NCBI GenBank assembly: GCA_964607515.1
Contig: CAZSKU010000005.1
Span: 1 to 64,000 of the forward strand
Direction: 5' to 3'
Source: UBA6080 sp964607515
GTDB taxonomy: Bacteria > Fermentibacterota > Fermentibacteria > Fermentibacterales > JCC-6
Length of the DNA: 64,000 nucleotides
The notes under the pieces were generated by a model. That model searched no databases, was not told where the DNA came from, and was given only the letters and a program-made list of their open reading frames with translations. Every line of letters begins with the position of its first letter. Position 1 is the first letter of the stretch. Positions 24,978 through 33,598 of this stretch are shown piece by piece. Position numbers and translations under genes: made by a program.

Positions 24978-27337
24978 CTCTGGGCAACAGCGGTTTCCAA
25001 AACATCCGTCCCGAGGTTCTTATCGAGGGGATGGACTGCGGAGTGATCGTGGTGGACCGCTCTCTCCGGGTTGCCGCCATGAACTCCCGGGCCAAGTCCC
25101 TGGCGGAGGCGGCGGGTTGTTCCGACGGGAAGCCCGGGAACTGCCACAGGACGCTCTTCTGTCTGGACGAACCCTGCCCGGGTTGCCCCGCCGGGGACGC
25201 TCTGAAACTCGGTTTTACCGCCTCCGGAAGGGTCACCGTGGAAGGCAGGGTATTCTCCGCCAGGGTGGTTCCCGAGAATGCCGGGGAGCGGATGGTCTGT
25301 TTCCTCAGGGAGGTGACTGAGCCGGATGTCCTGCTGGAAAGGTTGGAAGCCGGGGAGAGGCAGTTCTGGAGGATTATCAACGGTATTCCCCTGGGAGTGG
25401 TGATCGGCGAACTGGTCAACGACTCACGGGGAAAGCCACCGGACATCCGGATAGTGGCAGCCAATGCAACCTTCGAGGACCACACCGGAATCGCCGCGTC
25501 GAAGATTCTCAATCGAAGGATCAGGCAGGTTTTTCCCGGCGCCGATGAATCGGACATCGGCGTGGAGCTTTTCACCAACGTGGTGGTGACCGGCGAACCG
25601 GTGGAGATGTGCGGCTTCAACAAACTGGTCCACCGCTACGTCCATTTGTTCGTCTTCTGCGTTCAGCCCGGCCGTTTCGCCTGCATCATCAACGACATCT
25701 CGGAGAAGAAGGCTGCGGAGGACAGGCTGCGGATGGTGGAGAATGCCGTAGAGGCCAGCACCGACGAGATCTACTTCCTCAACCGCAGCGGGTACTTCAT
25801 CTGGGGCAACGGGGCTGTGCTGGAGAGGCTCGGGGTGGGGAAGTCCGACCTGAGGTGCATTCACGTTTCCCGTTTGAACCCCTCGGTCTCCCAGGAGTGG
25901 TGGGACGACTTTCTCAATCAGCTCAGGTCAAGAAGGCACTTCCAGATCGAGTCCGTTCACCGGAGGGCGGACGGAACCATCTACCCCGTGGAACTGAACA
26001 GCACCCTGGTGAGAACCGACCGGTCTGAGATCATCTGCACCATAGCCCGGGACACCACCCTGCAGACCACCGAATTGTCCGCGCTCAGCAGGAGCAGGGA
26101 TCACATGGAAACCGCGCTGGAGGCAGCCGGGCTGGGATTCTGGACACTGTCGCCCCTGTCGGGGAAATTCAGCTCCGACAGGAGATGGCCCGTGATGACG
26201 GGCCAGGGTGGAACGCCCCTGTCGGGGAACGCCGAGGAACACCTCTTTCCGGTCATTCACCCCGCCGACAGGAGGCGCCTCAGGCTGGAGCTGACCTCGA
26301 GTCCCTACGAGAACGGGTCCGTCCTGTGCAGACTTTCCAAGGAGGAGAACCGGTGGTTCAGAATCCGCTGGCGGAAGGTCCGGGGCCGGGAGGGGCTCCG
26401 GGTCGTGGCGGTGGCCGAGGATGTGACCGCGGAGAAACTTCTGGGGCTTCTCTCCGCGGGGAGCGATTCCCCGCTCATGGACTCTCTGACAGGTTATCTC
26501 GGTATTCTTCGGTCCAGACTGGGAAAGGTTTCGGACGCCGCCGCCTCCGGCGACCATGGCACCGTGAAAAGGCTGCTTTCTGACCTTGCCTCGGGGGTCG
26601 GCGCCCTGCTTCCGGAATGGGAAGGTCCGGGCGAAACCATTTTCCTGGAGCCGTTCCTCCGGGAACTCGCCCCTCTGATTCAGGGATTGCTCGGGGAGGA
26701 TGGCGGTTTCACCGTTGACCTGGCCCCCGCATCGGCGGTGAAGGGCAGCCAGGAACTCCTGGAGAGGTTCTTCCTGAGGCTGGCGGGATTCGCCGGAAGC
26801 TCCTTTCCGGTCGGCGTGAGGATGAGGGTGACAACGGTGTCCGGCGGAGGCGTCAGCGGGTGTCTGCGGGTGAACGTTGATCTGAACGTTCCCGGACCCC
26901 AGGCATCGGTGGATTCCGGAGATCCGCTGCTTCTGGAGGCCTTCGGGGCGGTGAGGGCCATGCGGGGAACCGTATCGGGGCATCACCGGGAAGGGGGGCT
27001 CAGGATTACCCTGAGTCTTCCCTCAGCGTCCTTCGAATCAACGGGACGGGTGCTGGTGGCTTCCGGAGACCCGGTGGAGTGTCGCACCGTGGAAACCGTT
27101 CTGAAACAGATGAACCTCAGGGCCGGTTCTTTCGCTACGGCCTCCGAGGCTCTGGAAGCCATGGAACCGGGGGACGCCCTGATTATTTCGTCGGGACTCG
27201 ACGACTTTCCGGAGGATCTCCCTGATAGAACCCTGGTACTTGGATCGGCCTACCAGGGACCCGGGGACAACCTTCCCTCCCCCTGGACCATCACCGCCCT
27301 GAAAGCCGCCGTCAGACGGGCTCTTTTCAGGTTCTGA
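24974..27337 (+). CDS. multi-PAS sensor protein with degenerate kinase and receiver-like domains
   Basis: About 785 residues, no membrane segment. Four PAS-like units fill roughly residues 10-490; the first has the CHRTLFCLDEPCPGCP cysteine motif seen in many PAS sensors, and the third ends VELNSTLVRTDRSEIICTIARDTT. The following part resembles a dimerisation/ATPase module (EGGLRITLSLP is a G2-like remnant), but no clear H-box or N-box is seen. The last 90 residues look like a receiver (VLVASGDPVECRTVETVLKQMNL) with the phospho-Asp position replaced by ISSGLDD and no conserved Lys. It probably senses a signal but is unlikely to be an active kinase. Start GTG or, more likely, CTG at 24980. Confidence 0.75.
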   Translation: MTLGNSGFQNIRPEVLIEGMDCGVIVVDRSLRVAAMNSRAKSLAEAAGCSDGKPGNCHRTLFCLDEPCPGCPAGDALKLGFTASGRVTVEGRVFSARVVPENAGERMVCFLREVTEPDVLLERLEAGERQFWRIINGIPLGVVIGELVNDSRGKPPDIRIVAANATFEDHTGIAASKILNRRIRQVFPGADESDIGVELFTNVVVTGEPVEMCGFNKLVHRYVHLFVFCVQPGRFACIINDISEKKAAEDRLRMVENAVEASTDEIYFLNRSGYFIWGNGAVLERLGVGKSDLRCIHVSRLNPSVSQEWWDDFLNQLRSRRHFQIESVHRRADGTIYPVELNSTLVRTDRSEIICTIARDTTLQTTELSALSRSRDHMETALEAAGLGFWTLSPLSGKFSSDRRWPVMTGQGGTPLSGNAEEHLFPVIHPADRRRLRLELTSSPYENGSVLCRLSKEENRWFRIRWRKVRGREGLRVVAVAEDVTAEKLLGLLSAGSDSPLMDSLTGYLGILRSRLGKVSDAAASGDHGTVKRLLSDLASGVGALLPEWEGPGETIFLEPFLRELAPLIQGLLGEDGGFTVDLAPASAVKGSQELLERFFLRLAGFAGSSFPVGVRMRVTTVSGGGVSGCLRVNVDLNVPGPQASVDSGDPLLLEAFGAVRAMRGTVSGHHREGGLRITLSLPSASFESTGRVLVASGDPVECRTVETVLKQMNLRAGSFATASEALEAMEPGDALIISSGLDDFPEDLPDRTLVLGSAYQGPGDNLPSPWTITALKAAVRRALFRF

Positions 27338-27344
27338 GCCACCC

Positions 27345-29531
27345 TCACGAGATGATGCTCTGGAAGTCCACGGTCTCGCTGGCCAGCACCATGGCGGTCA
27401 GGGGCAGCCCCCCTGTGTCCCTGAGCATGTTCCCGTAGTAGGCGCTGTAGGATTCCGGATCCTCGCCTGGTTCCGGAGGTCTGAGACCCAGGAAAACCAG
27501 CCTCGCGTCGGAGCTCTGGAGTCTCACGGTTTCCAGGGGGCCTGCACCGCCCAGGGAATGGATGCGGTACTCGGCGTTGAGCCTGGAGTTCTGAAGCAGA
27601 GTCTTCAGATGCCTCTCCGTCCCTTCCCGTTCCAGTTCGCCGCCCACGGCGGTGTTAATCCGCAGGTTCACCCCCTTCCATCTCTGGCTCTTGCCGATGA
27701 GGTGCGCCAGGGCCAGCATGAAACCGGCGTTCTGTCCCCGGCCCCGCCACCAGACGTCTATTCTTCCGGGGCCTTCCCGAGGCTGTATCCCCGAACCCTC
27801 CAGGGCTATCACCAGGTTCCTCCGCCTTCTTCCCGCCTGCATTATCAGCTGTGCGTAGTCGGCGAATCGTGATTCCTCCCGGCTCGCCCCGACAAGAATG
27901 GTGTTGGGCACCATGGGGCCGAAACCGTAGGTGTTTATCAGGTCCTTGCCCCCCTGGTAGGGGTCCCGGGCGGTCACCGTCTTCACCAGCGCGTCCACCT
28001 GCTGCCGTCGGAGGTTATCCCTCAGGGCCTCCTGGGCCGACTGCACTCTCTCGTCCGGAGAACCCTCCGGCAGAACCATGGCCACGGTGACCAGACAGGA
28101 CTTTCCGGCGATAGCCTCCGCCAGGTCCACCAGGTACCACCTTTGGGCCGGTGGACCGCTGAGCACCAGGATGTTGGGTTTCCACGACCTCTCGTCGGTG
28201 CCCCTCTCGGCCAGCCTGTACAGGGAAAACCTGGCCAGAAGCATCAGTATTCCCGATCGGAGGTCGCCCCACCGGGCCTTCATCTTCCGGCGCTTCAGGA
28301 GGAAGTAGATAGACCCGCACACAAGCAGGGCAAGGATGGTGGCCCCGGCGTCTATCATCAGCATGGCAGTGGCGCAGGCGGCGGAAGCCAGGATGGAGGG
28401 TACCCACGATATCCTGAACTGTGGCCTCCAGGTGGGGCTTCCGATGAGGTTCTCGACCCCCGCGGAGAAGTTCAGGAATCCGTAGGAGGTGAGGAAGAAC
28501 ATGGTGAGAACCGGTGCGATTACGTTGATGTTTCCCGCCAGTATCCCTCCCAGGGCGATGCAGAACACCAGACCCGTGGCGATTCTGGGGTCGTTGCCCT
28601 TCCCGAACCCCCTTCCCAGGAACCTGGGCATCACACCGTCCCGGGCCAGGGCCTGAAGGGTCCTGGGAGCACCGAGCAGAGCGCCCATGGCGCTGGAGAG
28701 GGAAGCGCCCCAGACGCCCAGAACGATCAGGCTGCCGAATCGGGCCACGTCCCGCATGATCAGCGGATTGACCAGCAGCAGGGCCCTGTCCTGAACCATG
28801 AAATCGAGGTAGACCGGAATCGCAAGGTAGACAAGAAGCCCGGTGGTCACCGCCGCCAGGGTTCCCAGGGGCAGGGCTTTGGCCGGGTTCCTCAAGTCGC
28901 CGGACATGGAAATCCCCGCCTCTATCCCCGTGACGGCGGGAAAAAACACCGCGAACACCGCCCAGAAACCCAGGGCGCCGGGTGGAACCGGAAGGCTTCC
29001 CGGCTCGGGCGACGGCACGGTGTGGCCGGTGAAGAAGGAAATGAGGGATACTCCTATGGCTGCCATGATGAAGAACTGGGACTTCAGCGCCAGGTCGGCG
29101 GAAGTCCATGCCAGAACCGACAGCGCCACCAGGGTGACGATCCCGGTGGCCGTCGGCTCGAGGCCTGGGAAAACGCCCCCCAACGCCTCGGCGAAGCCCG
29201 CTATGTAGAAGGAGACCCCGAGGGCCTGGGCCAGGAACAGGGGAAGCCCGATGGCCGCGCCGGGTTCCACCCCCAGGGACCGGGAGATGATGAAGTAGGC
29301 GCCGCCCCCCCCGACCTTCATGTTCGTGGCCAGCGCCGACAGGGACAGGGCGGTGAGCATGGTGATCATGTTGGCGAAGAGAACCAGGAGAATGGTCCGG
29401 GGCAGTCCCAGGTTGCCCAGCACCCAGCCGAACCTCAGGTACATCACCACGCCGAAGATGGTCAGAATGCTGGGGGTGTAGACTCCCTTGAACCAGCCGA
29501 ACCCGTATCCCTCAGCGGGTTTCCTTGGCAC
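27345..29531 (-). CDS. cation-chloride-cotransporter-like amino acid permease superfamily protein
   Basis: 728 residues: a 12-helix APC-fold transporter domain (to about residue 440) and a long cytoplasmic tail. GVYTPSILTIFGVVMYLRFGWVLGNLGL and the glycine-rich GGGGAYFIISRSLG near helix 3 are typical of the SLC12 cation-chloride cotransporter branch, as is the soluble C-terminal domain with LVLSGPPAQRW and ILVGASREESRFADY. Eukaryotic members move Na+, K+ and Cl-; bacterial substrates are mostly unknown. The GTG start follows GGAAGGG and overlaps the end of cdd by 20 bases. It may be co-expressed with the nucleoside salvage genes without being part of that pathway. Confidence 0.85.
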   Translation of the reverse strand: MPRKPAEGYGFGWFKGVYTPSILTIFGVVMYLRFGWVLGNLGLPRTILLVLFANMITMLTALSLSALATNMKVGGGGAYFIISRSLGVEPGAAIGLPLFLAQALGVSFYIAGFAEALGGVFPGLEPTATGIVTLVALSVLAWTSADLALKSQFFIMAAIGVSLISFFTGHTVPSPEPGSLPVPPGALGFWAVFAVFFPAVTGIEAGISMSGDLRNPAKALPLGTLAAVTTGLLVYLAIPVYLDFMVQDRALLLVNPLIMRDVARFGSLIVLGVWGASLSSAMGALLGAPRTLQALARDGVMPRFLGRGFGKGNDPRIATGLVFCIALGGILAGNINVIAPVLTMFFLTSYGFLNFSAGVENLIGSPTWRPQFRISWVPSILASAACATAMLMIDAGATILALLVCGSIYFLLKRRKMKARWGDLRSGILMLLARFSLYRLAERGTDERSWKPNILVLSGPPAQRWYLVDLAEAIAGKSCLVTVAMVLPEGSPDERVQSAQEALRDNLRRQQVDALVKTVTARDPYQGGKDLINTYGFGPMVPNTILVGASREESRFADYAQLIMQAGRRRRNLVIALEGSGIQPREGPGRIDVWWRGRGQNAGFMLALAHLIGKSQRWKGVNLRINTAVGGELEREGTERHLKTLLQNSRLNAEYRIHSLGGAGPLETVRLQSSDARLVFLGLRPPEPGEDPESYSAYYGNMLRDTGGLPLTAMVLASETVDFQSIIS

Positions 29532-29931
29532 CCCGGCCCTTCCTTTCGGTGTTCAGGGTGAAGCCGTGGGGAAGCAGTTCGCCCAGGAGGTAAACCCCCG
29601 GAGGATCGTCCCGACCCGCCACGAGCACCTGGAAGTCCTCCCGGCAAAACTCCGCCAGGAACTGCCTGCAGGAGCCGCAGGGCATAGGAGTCCCGTCCGG
29701 GGAGTACACCAGTATCCGCCGGAAGCCCGCCGCTCCGGAGGAGACCGCCCGGGCCACCGCCGCCCTTTCGGCGCACAGGGTCAGCCCCAGGGAGGCGTTT
29801 TCGATGTTCACCCCGGAGTGAAGGCGGCCTTCCGTGTCCTCGAGCACCGCCGCGACCCTGAATCCCGAGTAGGGGCAGTGGCAGTTCCGGACTGCCTCCC
29901 TGGCAGCCGCGAAAAGTCTTTCAGCGTTCAT
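29512..29931 (-). CDS. cdd: cytidine deaminase
   Basis: Deaminates cytidine and deoxycytidine to uridine forms in pyrimidine salvage. The 139 residues are the short homotetrameric type: CPYSGFRVAAVL, then NIENASLGLTLCAERAA with the first zinc Cys and catalytic Glu, and PMPCGSCRQFLAEF with the other two zinc Cys. The ATG overlaps the deoB stop as ATGA. The pair makes sense: deoxycytidine is deaminated here, and pentose phosphates are handled by DeoB after phosphorolysis. Confidence 0.96.
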   Translation of the reverse strand: MNAERLFAAAREAVRNCHCPYSGFRVAAVLEDTEGRLHSGVNIENASLGLTLCAERAAVARAVSSGAAGFRRILVYSPDGTPMPCGSCRQFLAEFCREDFQVLVAGRDDPPGVYLLGELLPHGFTLNTERKGRGAKETR

Positions 29932-31103
29932 GTTCCCTCCTGGTGTGCGGTAAAACCCGTTCCCGGGTACCGGGAGGACAGGCCGAAGAAATCCGCCAGG
30001 GTCGCCGCGATGTCCGCGAGGGTTTTCCTGGTGCCCAAAGGGGCTCCCCGCAAACCCGGAACAACCGCCAGCAGCGGGACGTACTCCCGGGAATGGTCGG
30101 TGCTCTCCGTGGTGGGATCGTTGCCGTGGTCCGCGGTGATGATCAGAAGATCGCCCGGCCGGAGCCTGCGGGTGATCGCAGGAATCGCCCGGTCAACCTC
30201 CTCGAGACCCGAACCGAACCCCTGCGGATCGTTCCTGTGGCCCCAGCGGGTGTCGAAGTCTACGAGGTTTGCGAAGATCAGACCCTCGTCATGGGTATCC
30301 ATCTGCTCCAGAAGGGTCTCGATGCCCGCAGCGTTAGATTCCACGTGCACGGTCCGGATGGAACGGCCCGCGAAGAGGTCGTCCACCTTGCCCACACCGG
30401 TGACCGGGATTCCAGCCTCCGCCAGATGGTCCAGCAGGGTGGGGCGGGGCGGGGGAAGCGAGAAGTCCCTTCTCTGCGAGGTTCTGGAGTACGAGCCCGG
30501 CGGCCCGGTGAAGGGTCTGGCGATCACCCGGGAAACCCCCAGTTCCGGGCCGATCAGGAGTTCCCTGGCGATGATGCAGCACCGGTACAGTTCCTCCAGG
30601 GGTACCACCTCCGAATGGGCTGCGATCTGAAAGACGCTGTCCGCCGAGGTGTAGACGATAAGGTCGCCGGTGGCGGCGTGCCTCGCCCCGAGCCTCCTGA
30701 TGATCTCCGTGCCGCTGGCGGCGACGTTGCCCAGGACTCCGCGGCGGCACCGTTTCGAGAACTCCCCGAGGAATCCGTCCGGAAAGCCATGGGGGAAAGT
30801 GGGGAAGGGCCTTTCCAGGATAATCCCCGTCATCTCCCAGTGGCCGGTGGTGCTGTCCTTGCCGGGCGAGGCCACCAGAGACCTTCCCCAGGAGGCCAGG
30901 GGGGCCCGGACCGGCGTTACCCCGGGAACGGGATGGATGTTGCCCAGCCCGAGTTTCTCCAGTTCCGGCAGCCTGAGGCCGCCGCAGGCCCGGGCGGTGT
31001 TCCCCAGGGTGTCGCTTCCCTGGTCGCCGTAGTCCGCCGCGTCCGGCGCTTCGCCGACGCCGACTCCGTCCAGCACCAGAAGCAGAGCCCTGTGGGATTT
31101 CAT
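29928..31103 (-). CDS. deoB: phosphopentomutase
   Basis: Interconverts (deoxy)ribose 1- and 5-phosphates in nucleoside salvage; cytoplasmic, manganese-dependent alkaline-phosphatase fold. The 391 residues show the metal site LLLVLDGVGVGEAPDA, DTLGN, the phospho-Thr region GKDSTTGHWE, YTSADSVFQIAAH, NLVDFDTRWGHRND and ITADHGNDPTTESTDHSREYVP, all family signatures. Length is normal. It is followed by cdd and a transporter gene; a 51-base gap separates it from the Rqc2-like gene upstream. Confidence 0.97.
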   Translation of the reverse strand: MKSHRALLLVLDGVGVGEAPDAADYGDQGSDTLGNTARACGGLRLPELEKLGLGNIHPVPGVTPVRAPLASWGRSLVASPGKDSTTGHWEMTGIILERPFPTFPHGFPDGFLGEFSKRCRRGVLGNVAASGTEIIRRLGARHAATGDLIVYTSADSVFQIAAHSEVVPLEELYRCCIIARELLIGPELGVSRVIARPFTGPPGSYSRTSQRRDFSLPPPRPTLLDHLAEAGIPVTGVGKVDDLFAGRSIRTVHVESNAAGIETLLEQMDTHDEGLIFANLVDFDTRWGHRNDPQGFGSGLEEVDRAIPAITRRLRPGDLLIITADHGNDPTTESTDHSREYVPLLAVVPGLRGAPLGTRKTLADIAATLADFFGLSSRYPGTGFTAHQEGT

Positions 31104-31154
31104 GACACCTCCCTGTCCGGGGGAAGATAAACAGGGAAAACGCTTCGGGCGATC

Positions 31155-32642
31155 TCAGTCAACCTCCGCGAAGATGGTCTTTTCCCGGGTGTAGGCGACG
31201 AAACCCCGCGGGGCCCCCTTCACCCGGCGCACGTGCTTTACCAGGGTGCAGTCCACGGGGATTATCCCCTTCTGTCCCGAATGGAGCGCCGCTATTCTGG
31301 CTGCCTCCTGCAGAACCCTCTCCGGAGGATTCCCGGGCCTGCCATCCCTCCGCAGGATCACGTGGCTTCCCGGAGCCCCCCGGGCGTGCAGCCAGAAGTC
31401 GTCCCGGGAGGCGATCCGGAAGGTGAGTTCCTCGTTCTCCCTGGCGTTGCGCCCCGCCAGGCAGCGCCAGCCGTCCTGAAGGACGTATTCCCTGGGCTTC
31501 CTGGCCTCCCTGTCCGCCCGGGGCCTGCTCAGGAGGTCAGCCGCCTCCTTCGCGGACAGCTCCCCCAGCCGGGCCAGCAGACCGGCGATCTCCTCCAGTC
31601 GGGCCGTGGTCCTTTCCAGACCGGCCTTCAGGCGTTCCCTCTCGGTCCCGACCCCCGCTGCCTTACGGAAATACCTGGAGGCGTTGTCCACAGGAGTGAG
31701 GGCCTTTTTCATAGGTATCTCCACGGGGTCGCCGGTGAACCCGGTCAACTCCGCCTTTTCCATGCCCCTGGACAGCAACTCCTTGCGGGCGAGGATAAGG
31801 TTTCCCCACTCCCTGAAGATTTCGGGCTTCTCCAGTTTCGTCAGGGCTTCCGAGGCCGCGGCGGCCTTCCTGACCAGATCCTTCCGTTCCCTAGCAAGTC
31901 TGGAGGCCAGTTCGGCCAGGGCCGGGGGCTCGCTGGTTCCGGATTCCGTCCGTTCGTCCCCGACCTTCCCCAGCCATTCCGGGAGTCTCTCCATGGCGAG
32001 TTCCGCAGCCAGTTCAGCCGCCACATCCCCTGGTCTTCTACCCGTCCGGACCGCGCAGGCCAGCATCGCGGCGGCGCTTCGGGGCCCCACCCCTTCCAGG
32101 ATTCTGTACAGGTCCGCCGGTCCGGGGTTGTCCGGAAAAGAGGCTTCGGTCCAGCGTTCCGGAGGAAGGCCGGAGGGCGGAGGCGGGACGTAGACCGCGC
32201 CGGGGGCGACGGTTCTGACCCGGGAGAGTTCCGATCCCACCTTCCGAAGACAGGCGATTATCCTTCCGTCGGTCTCCCGGACCAGGACCAGGTTGGCGTT
32301 CCTGCCGGTCATCTCGAAGCGAAGCGAGCAGCTTCCCTCCCGGTAGACCGACGGGCCCGAGAATTCGATCACCAGCACCCGGTCCAGACCCGCCTGTCCG
32401 ACCCCTGTTACCGTGGCGCCCTTCAGATGGTGCTCCCATGCGGGATTTCTCGGAGGATTTCCCCGGCCCTGCTTCGTGAAGCCGATGTCCGGCGATTCCG
32501 GACGGGCGTCCAGAATGAGCCGGAAGGATGCAAAGTCCAGGGCGACGACCCTGGGGTGATCCATTCCCGCACCCCGGCACGTCTGTCCGGAGAGCCGTTC
32601 CCTTATCTCCGGCAGTCTGCCCCGAAGATGAACGCCTTCCAT
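31155..32642 (-). CDS. Rqc2/RqcH-type NFACT protein
   Basis: Ribosome rescue factor that binds split 50S subunits carrying stalled peptidyl-tRNA and directs tailing of the peptide; older name FbpA. The 495 residues have an NFACT-N domain (VHLRGRLPEIRERL, and GLDRVLVIEF with the conserved Asp-Arg pair), a helix-hairpin and coiled-coil middle (LERTTARLEEIAGLLARLGE), and the C-terminal NFACT-R domain (DDFWLHARGAPGSHVILRR, then GKG-like TLVKHVRRVKGAPRGFVAYT). The ATG at 32642 matches the family N terminus. It is divergent from the yicC operon. Confidence 0.9.
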   Translation of the reverse strand: MEGVHLRGRLPEIRERLSGQTCRGAGMDHPRVVALDFASFRLILDARPESPDIGFTKQGRGNPPRNPAWEHHLKGATVTGVGQAGLDRVLVIEFSGPSVYREGSCSLRFEMTGRNANLVLVRETDGRIIACLRKVGSELSRVRTVAPGAVYVPPPPSGLPPERWTEASFPDNPGPADLYRILEGVGPRSAAAMLACAVRTGRRPGDVAAELAAELAMERLPEWLGKVGDERTESGTSEPPALAELASRLARERKDLVRKAAAASEALTKLEKPEIFREWGNLILARKELLSRGMEKAELTGFTGDPVEIPMKKALTPVDNASRYFRKAAGVGTERERLKAGLERTTARLEEIAGLLARLGELSAKEAADLLSRPRADREARKPREYVLQDGWRCLAGRNARENEELTFRIASRDDFWLHARGAPGSHVILRRDGRPGNPPERVLQEAARIAALHSGQKGIIPVDCTLVKHVRRVKGAPRGFVAYTREKTIFAEVD

Positions 32643-32663
32643 GGGGTTTTTCTTCCCTTCGGG

Positions 32664-32692
32664 TTGACGGTCCAGGGGGTGAAAATAATAAC
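32664..32692 (+). promoter_or_regulatory. predicted promoter of the yicC-fabD gene run
   Basis: TTGACG (32664-32669), 17-base spacer, AATAAC (32687-32692); the overlapping TAATAA at 16 bases is an alternative -10. The A/T-rich patch GAAAATAATAACTA stands out in GC-rich surroundings. The transcript would begin about 30 bases before the yicC ATG. Confidence 0.45.
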
Positions 32693-32728
32693 TAGCGTCC
32701 AAAGGCGCCCTTGCATCGGGAGACGAAC

Positions 32729-33598
32729 ATGGAATCCATGACCGGTTTCGGCACCTCTTCCGCCCGTCTGAGCGGCTTTCTCGTAACGGCTTCCGCCCGT
32801 TCGGTAAACCACCGGGGGCTCGGCATCCACCTGAGGTTTCCAAGGGAGCTGCCTGACCTGGAGGCCGAGACCTACGAACTTGCCAGAAGTCTCTTCCAAA
32901 GGGGCAGGATAGACGTGGCGCTGTCGGTGGAGCCGGAGAGCCCGACGGGTTCCGTCCCGGAGCCGGACCAGGCCGCCGCCGAAGCCTACCTGAAAGCCGC
33001 CCTGGAAATCGGCGCCAGGCTCGATATTCCTTCGGGTTTCACGGTGAAGGACCTCATGGGGCTGCCGGGGGTTTTGAGGGTTCCGGACCCCGACCGGTGC
33101 GGCGAACTGCGGGAAACCGCCCGGGAAATGGTTCGGCGGGCGCTGGATGAACTGAAGGCGGCCAGGCTTCGGGAGGGCGCCGCCCTGGAGCGCATCTTCA
33201 GGGAAGGGCTTGATGCACTGGCGGCGGGGGTGGAACCGATCGGGACCGCCCACGGCGACAGGGTCAGGGTGGTGTACGAAAAGAACAGGAAGAGGGTGGA
33301 GGAACTCCTGGGAGAGGCGGAAGCGGACCCGGCCAGGTTCGTCCAGGAAATCGCGGTGATGGCTGACAGGCTGGACATCTCCGAGGAATGCCAGAGGCTT
33401 CTTCACCACCTCCGGGAAGCGGGAAGCGTTCTCGGGGAACAGGCGTGCGGAATGAAGCTGGGATTCCTGGTTCAGGAGATGCACAGGGAACTGAACACCA
33501 TGGGGGCCAAGGTCGCCGATTCCGAGGCGGTCCACGGGGTGATCCGCCTTAAGGAGATAGTGGGTGGAATGAAGGAGCAGTCGGCCAATGTCCAGTAG
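32729..33598 (+). CDS. YicC-family endoribonuclease
   Basis: 289 residues with the family N terminus MESMTGFG and the C-terminal DUF1732 half (ISEECQRLLHHLREAG, LGFLVQEMHRELNTMGAK, VIRLKEIVGGMKEQSANVQ). YicC/YloC proteins are metal-dependent RNA endonucleases implicated in small-RNA turnover. The gene precedes gmk, its conserved neighbour in many bacteria, and overlaps it by 11 bases. The ATG follows GGGAGA; another ATG in the same frame upstream has no family match. Confidence 0.93.
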   Translation: MESMTGFGTSSARLSGFLVTASARSVNHRGLGIHLRFPRELPDLEAETYELARSLFQRGRIDVALSVEPESPTGSVPEPDQAAAEAYLKAALEIGARLDIPSGFTVKDLMGLPGVLRVPDPDRCGELRETAREMVRRALDELKAARLREGAALERIFREGLDALAAGVEPIGTAHGDRVRVVYEKNRKRVEELLGEAEADPARFVQEIAVMADRLDISEECQRLLHHLREAGSVLGEQACGMKLGFLVQEMHRELNTMGAKVADSEAVHGVIRLKEIVGGMKEQSANVQ

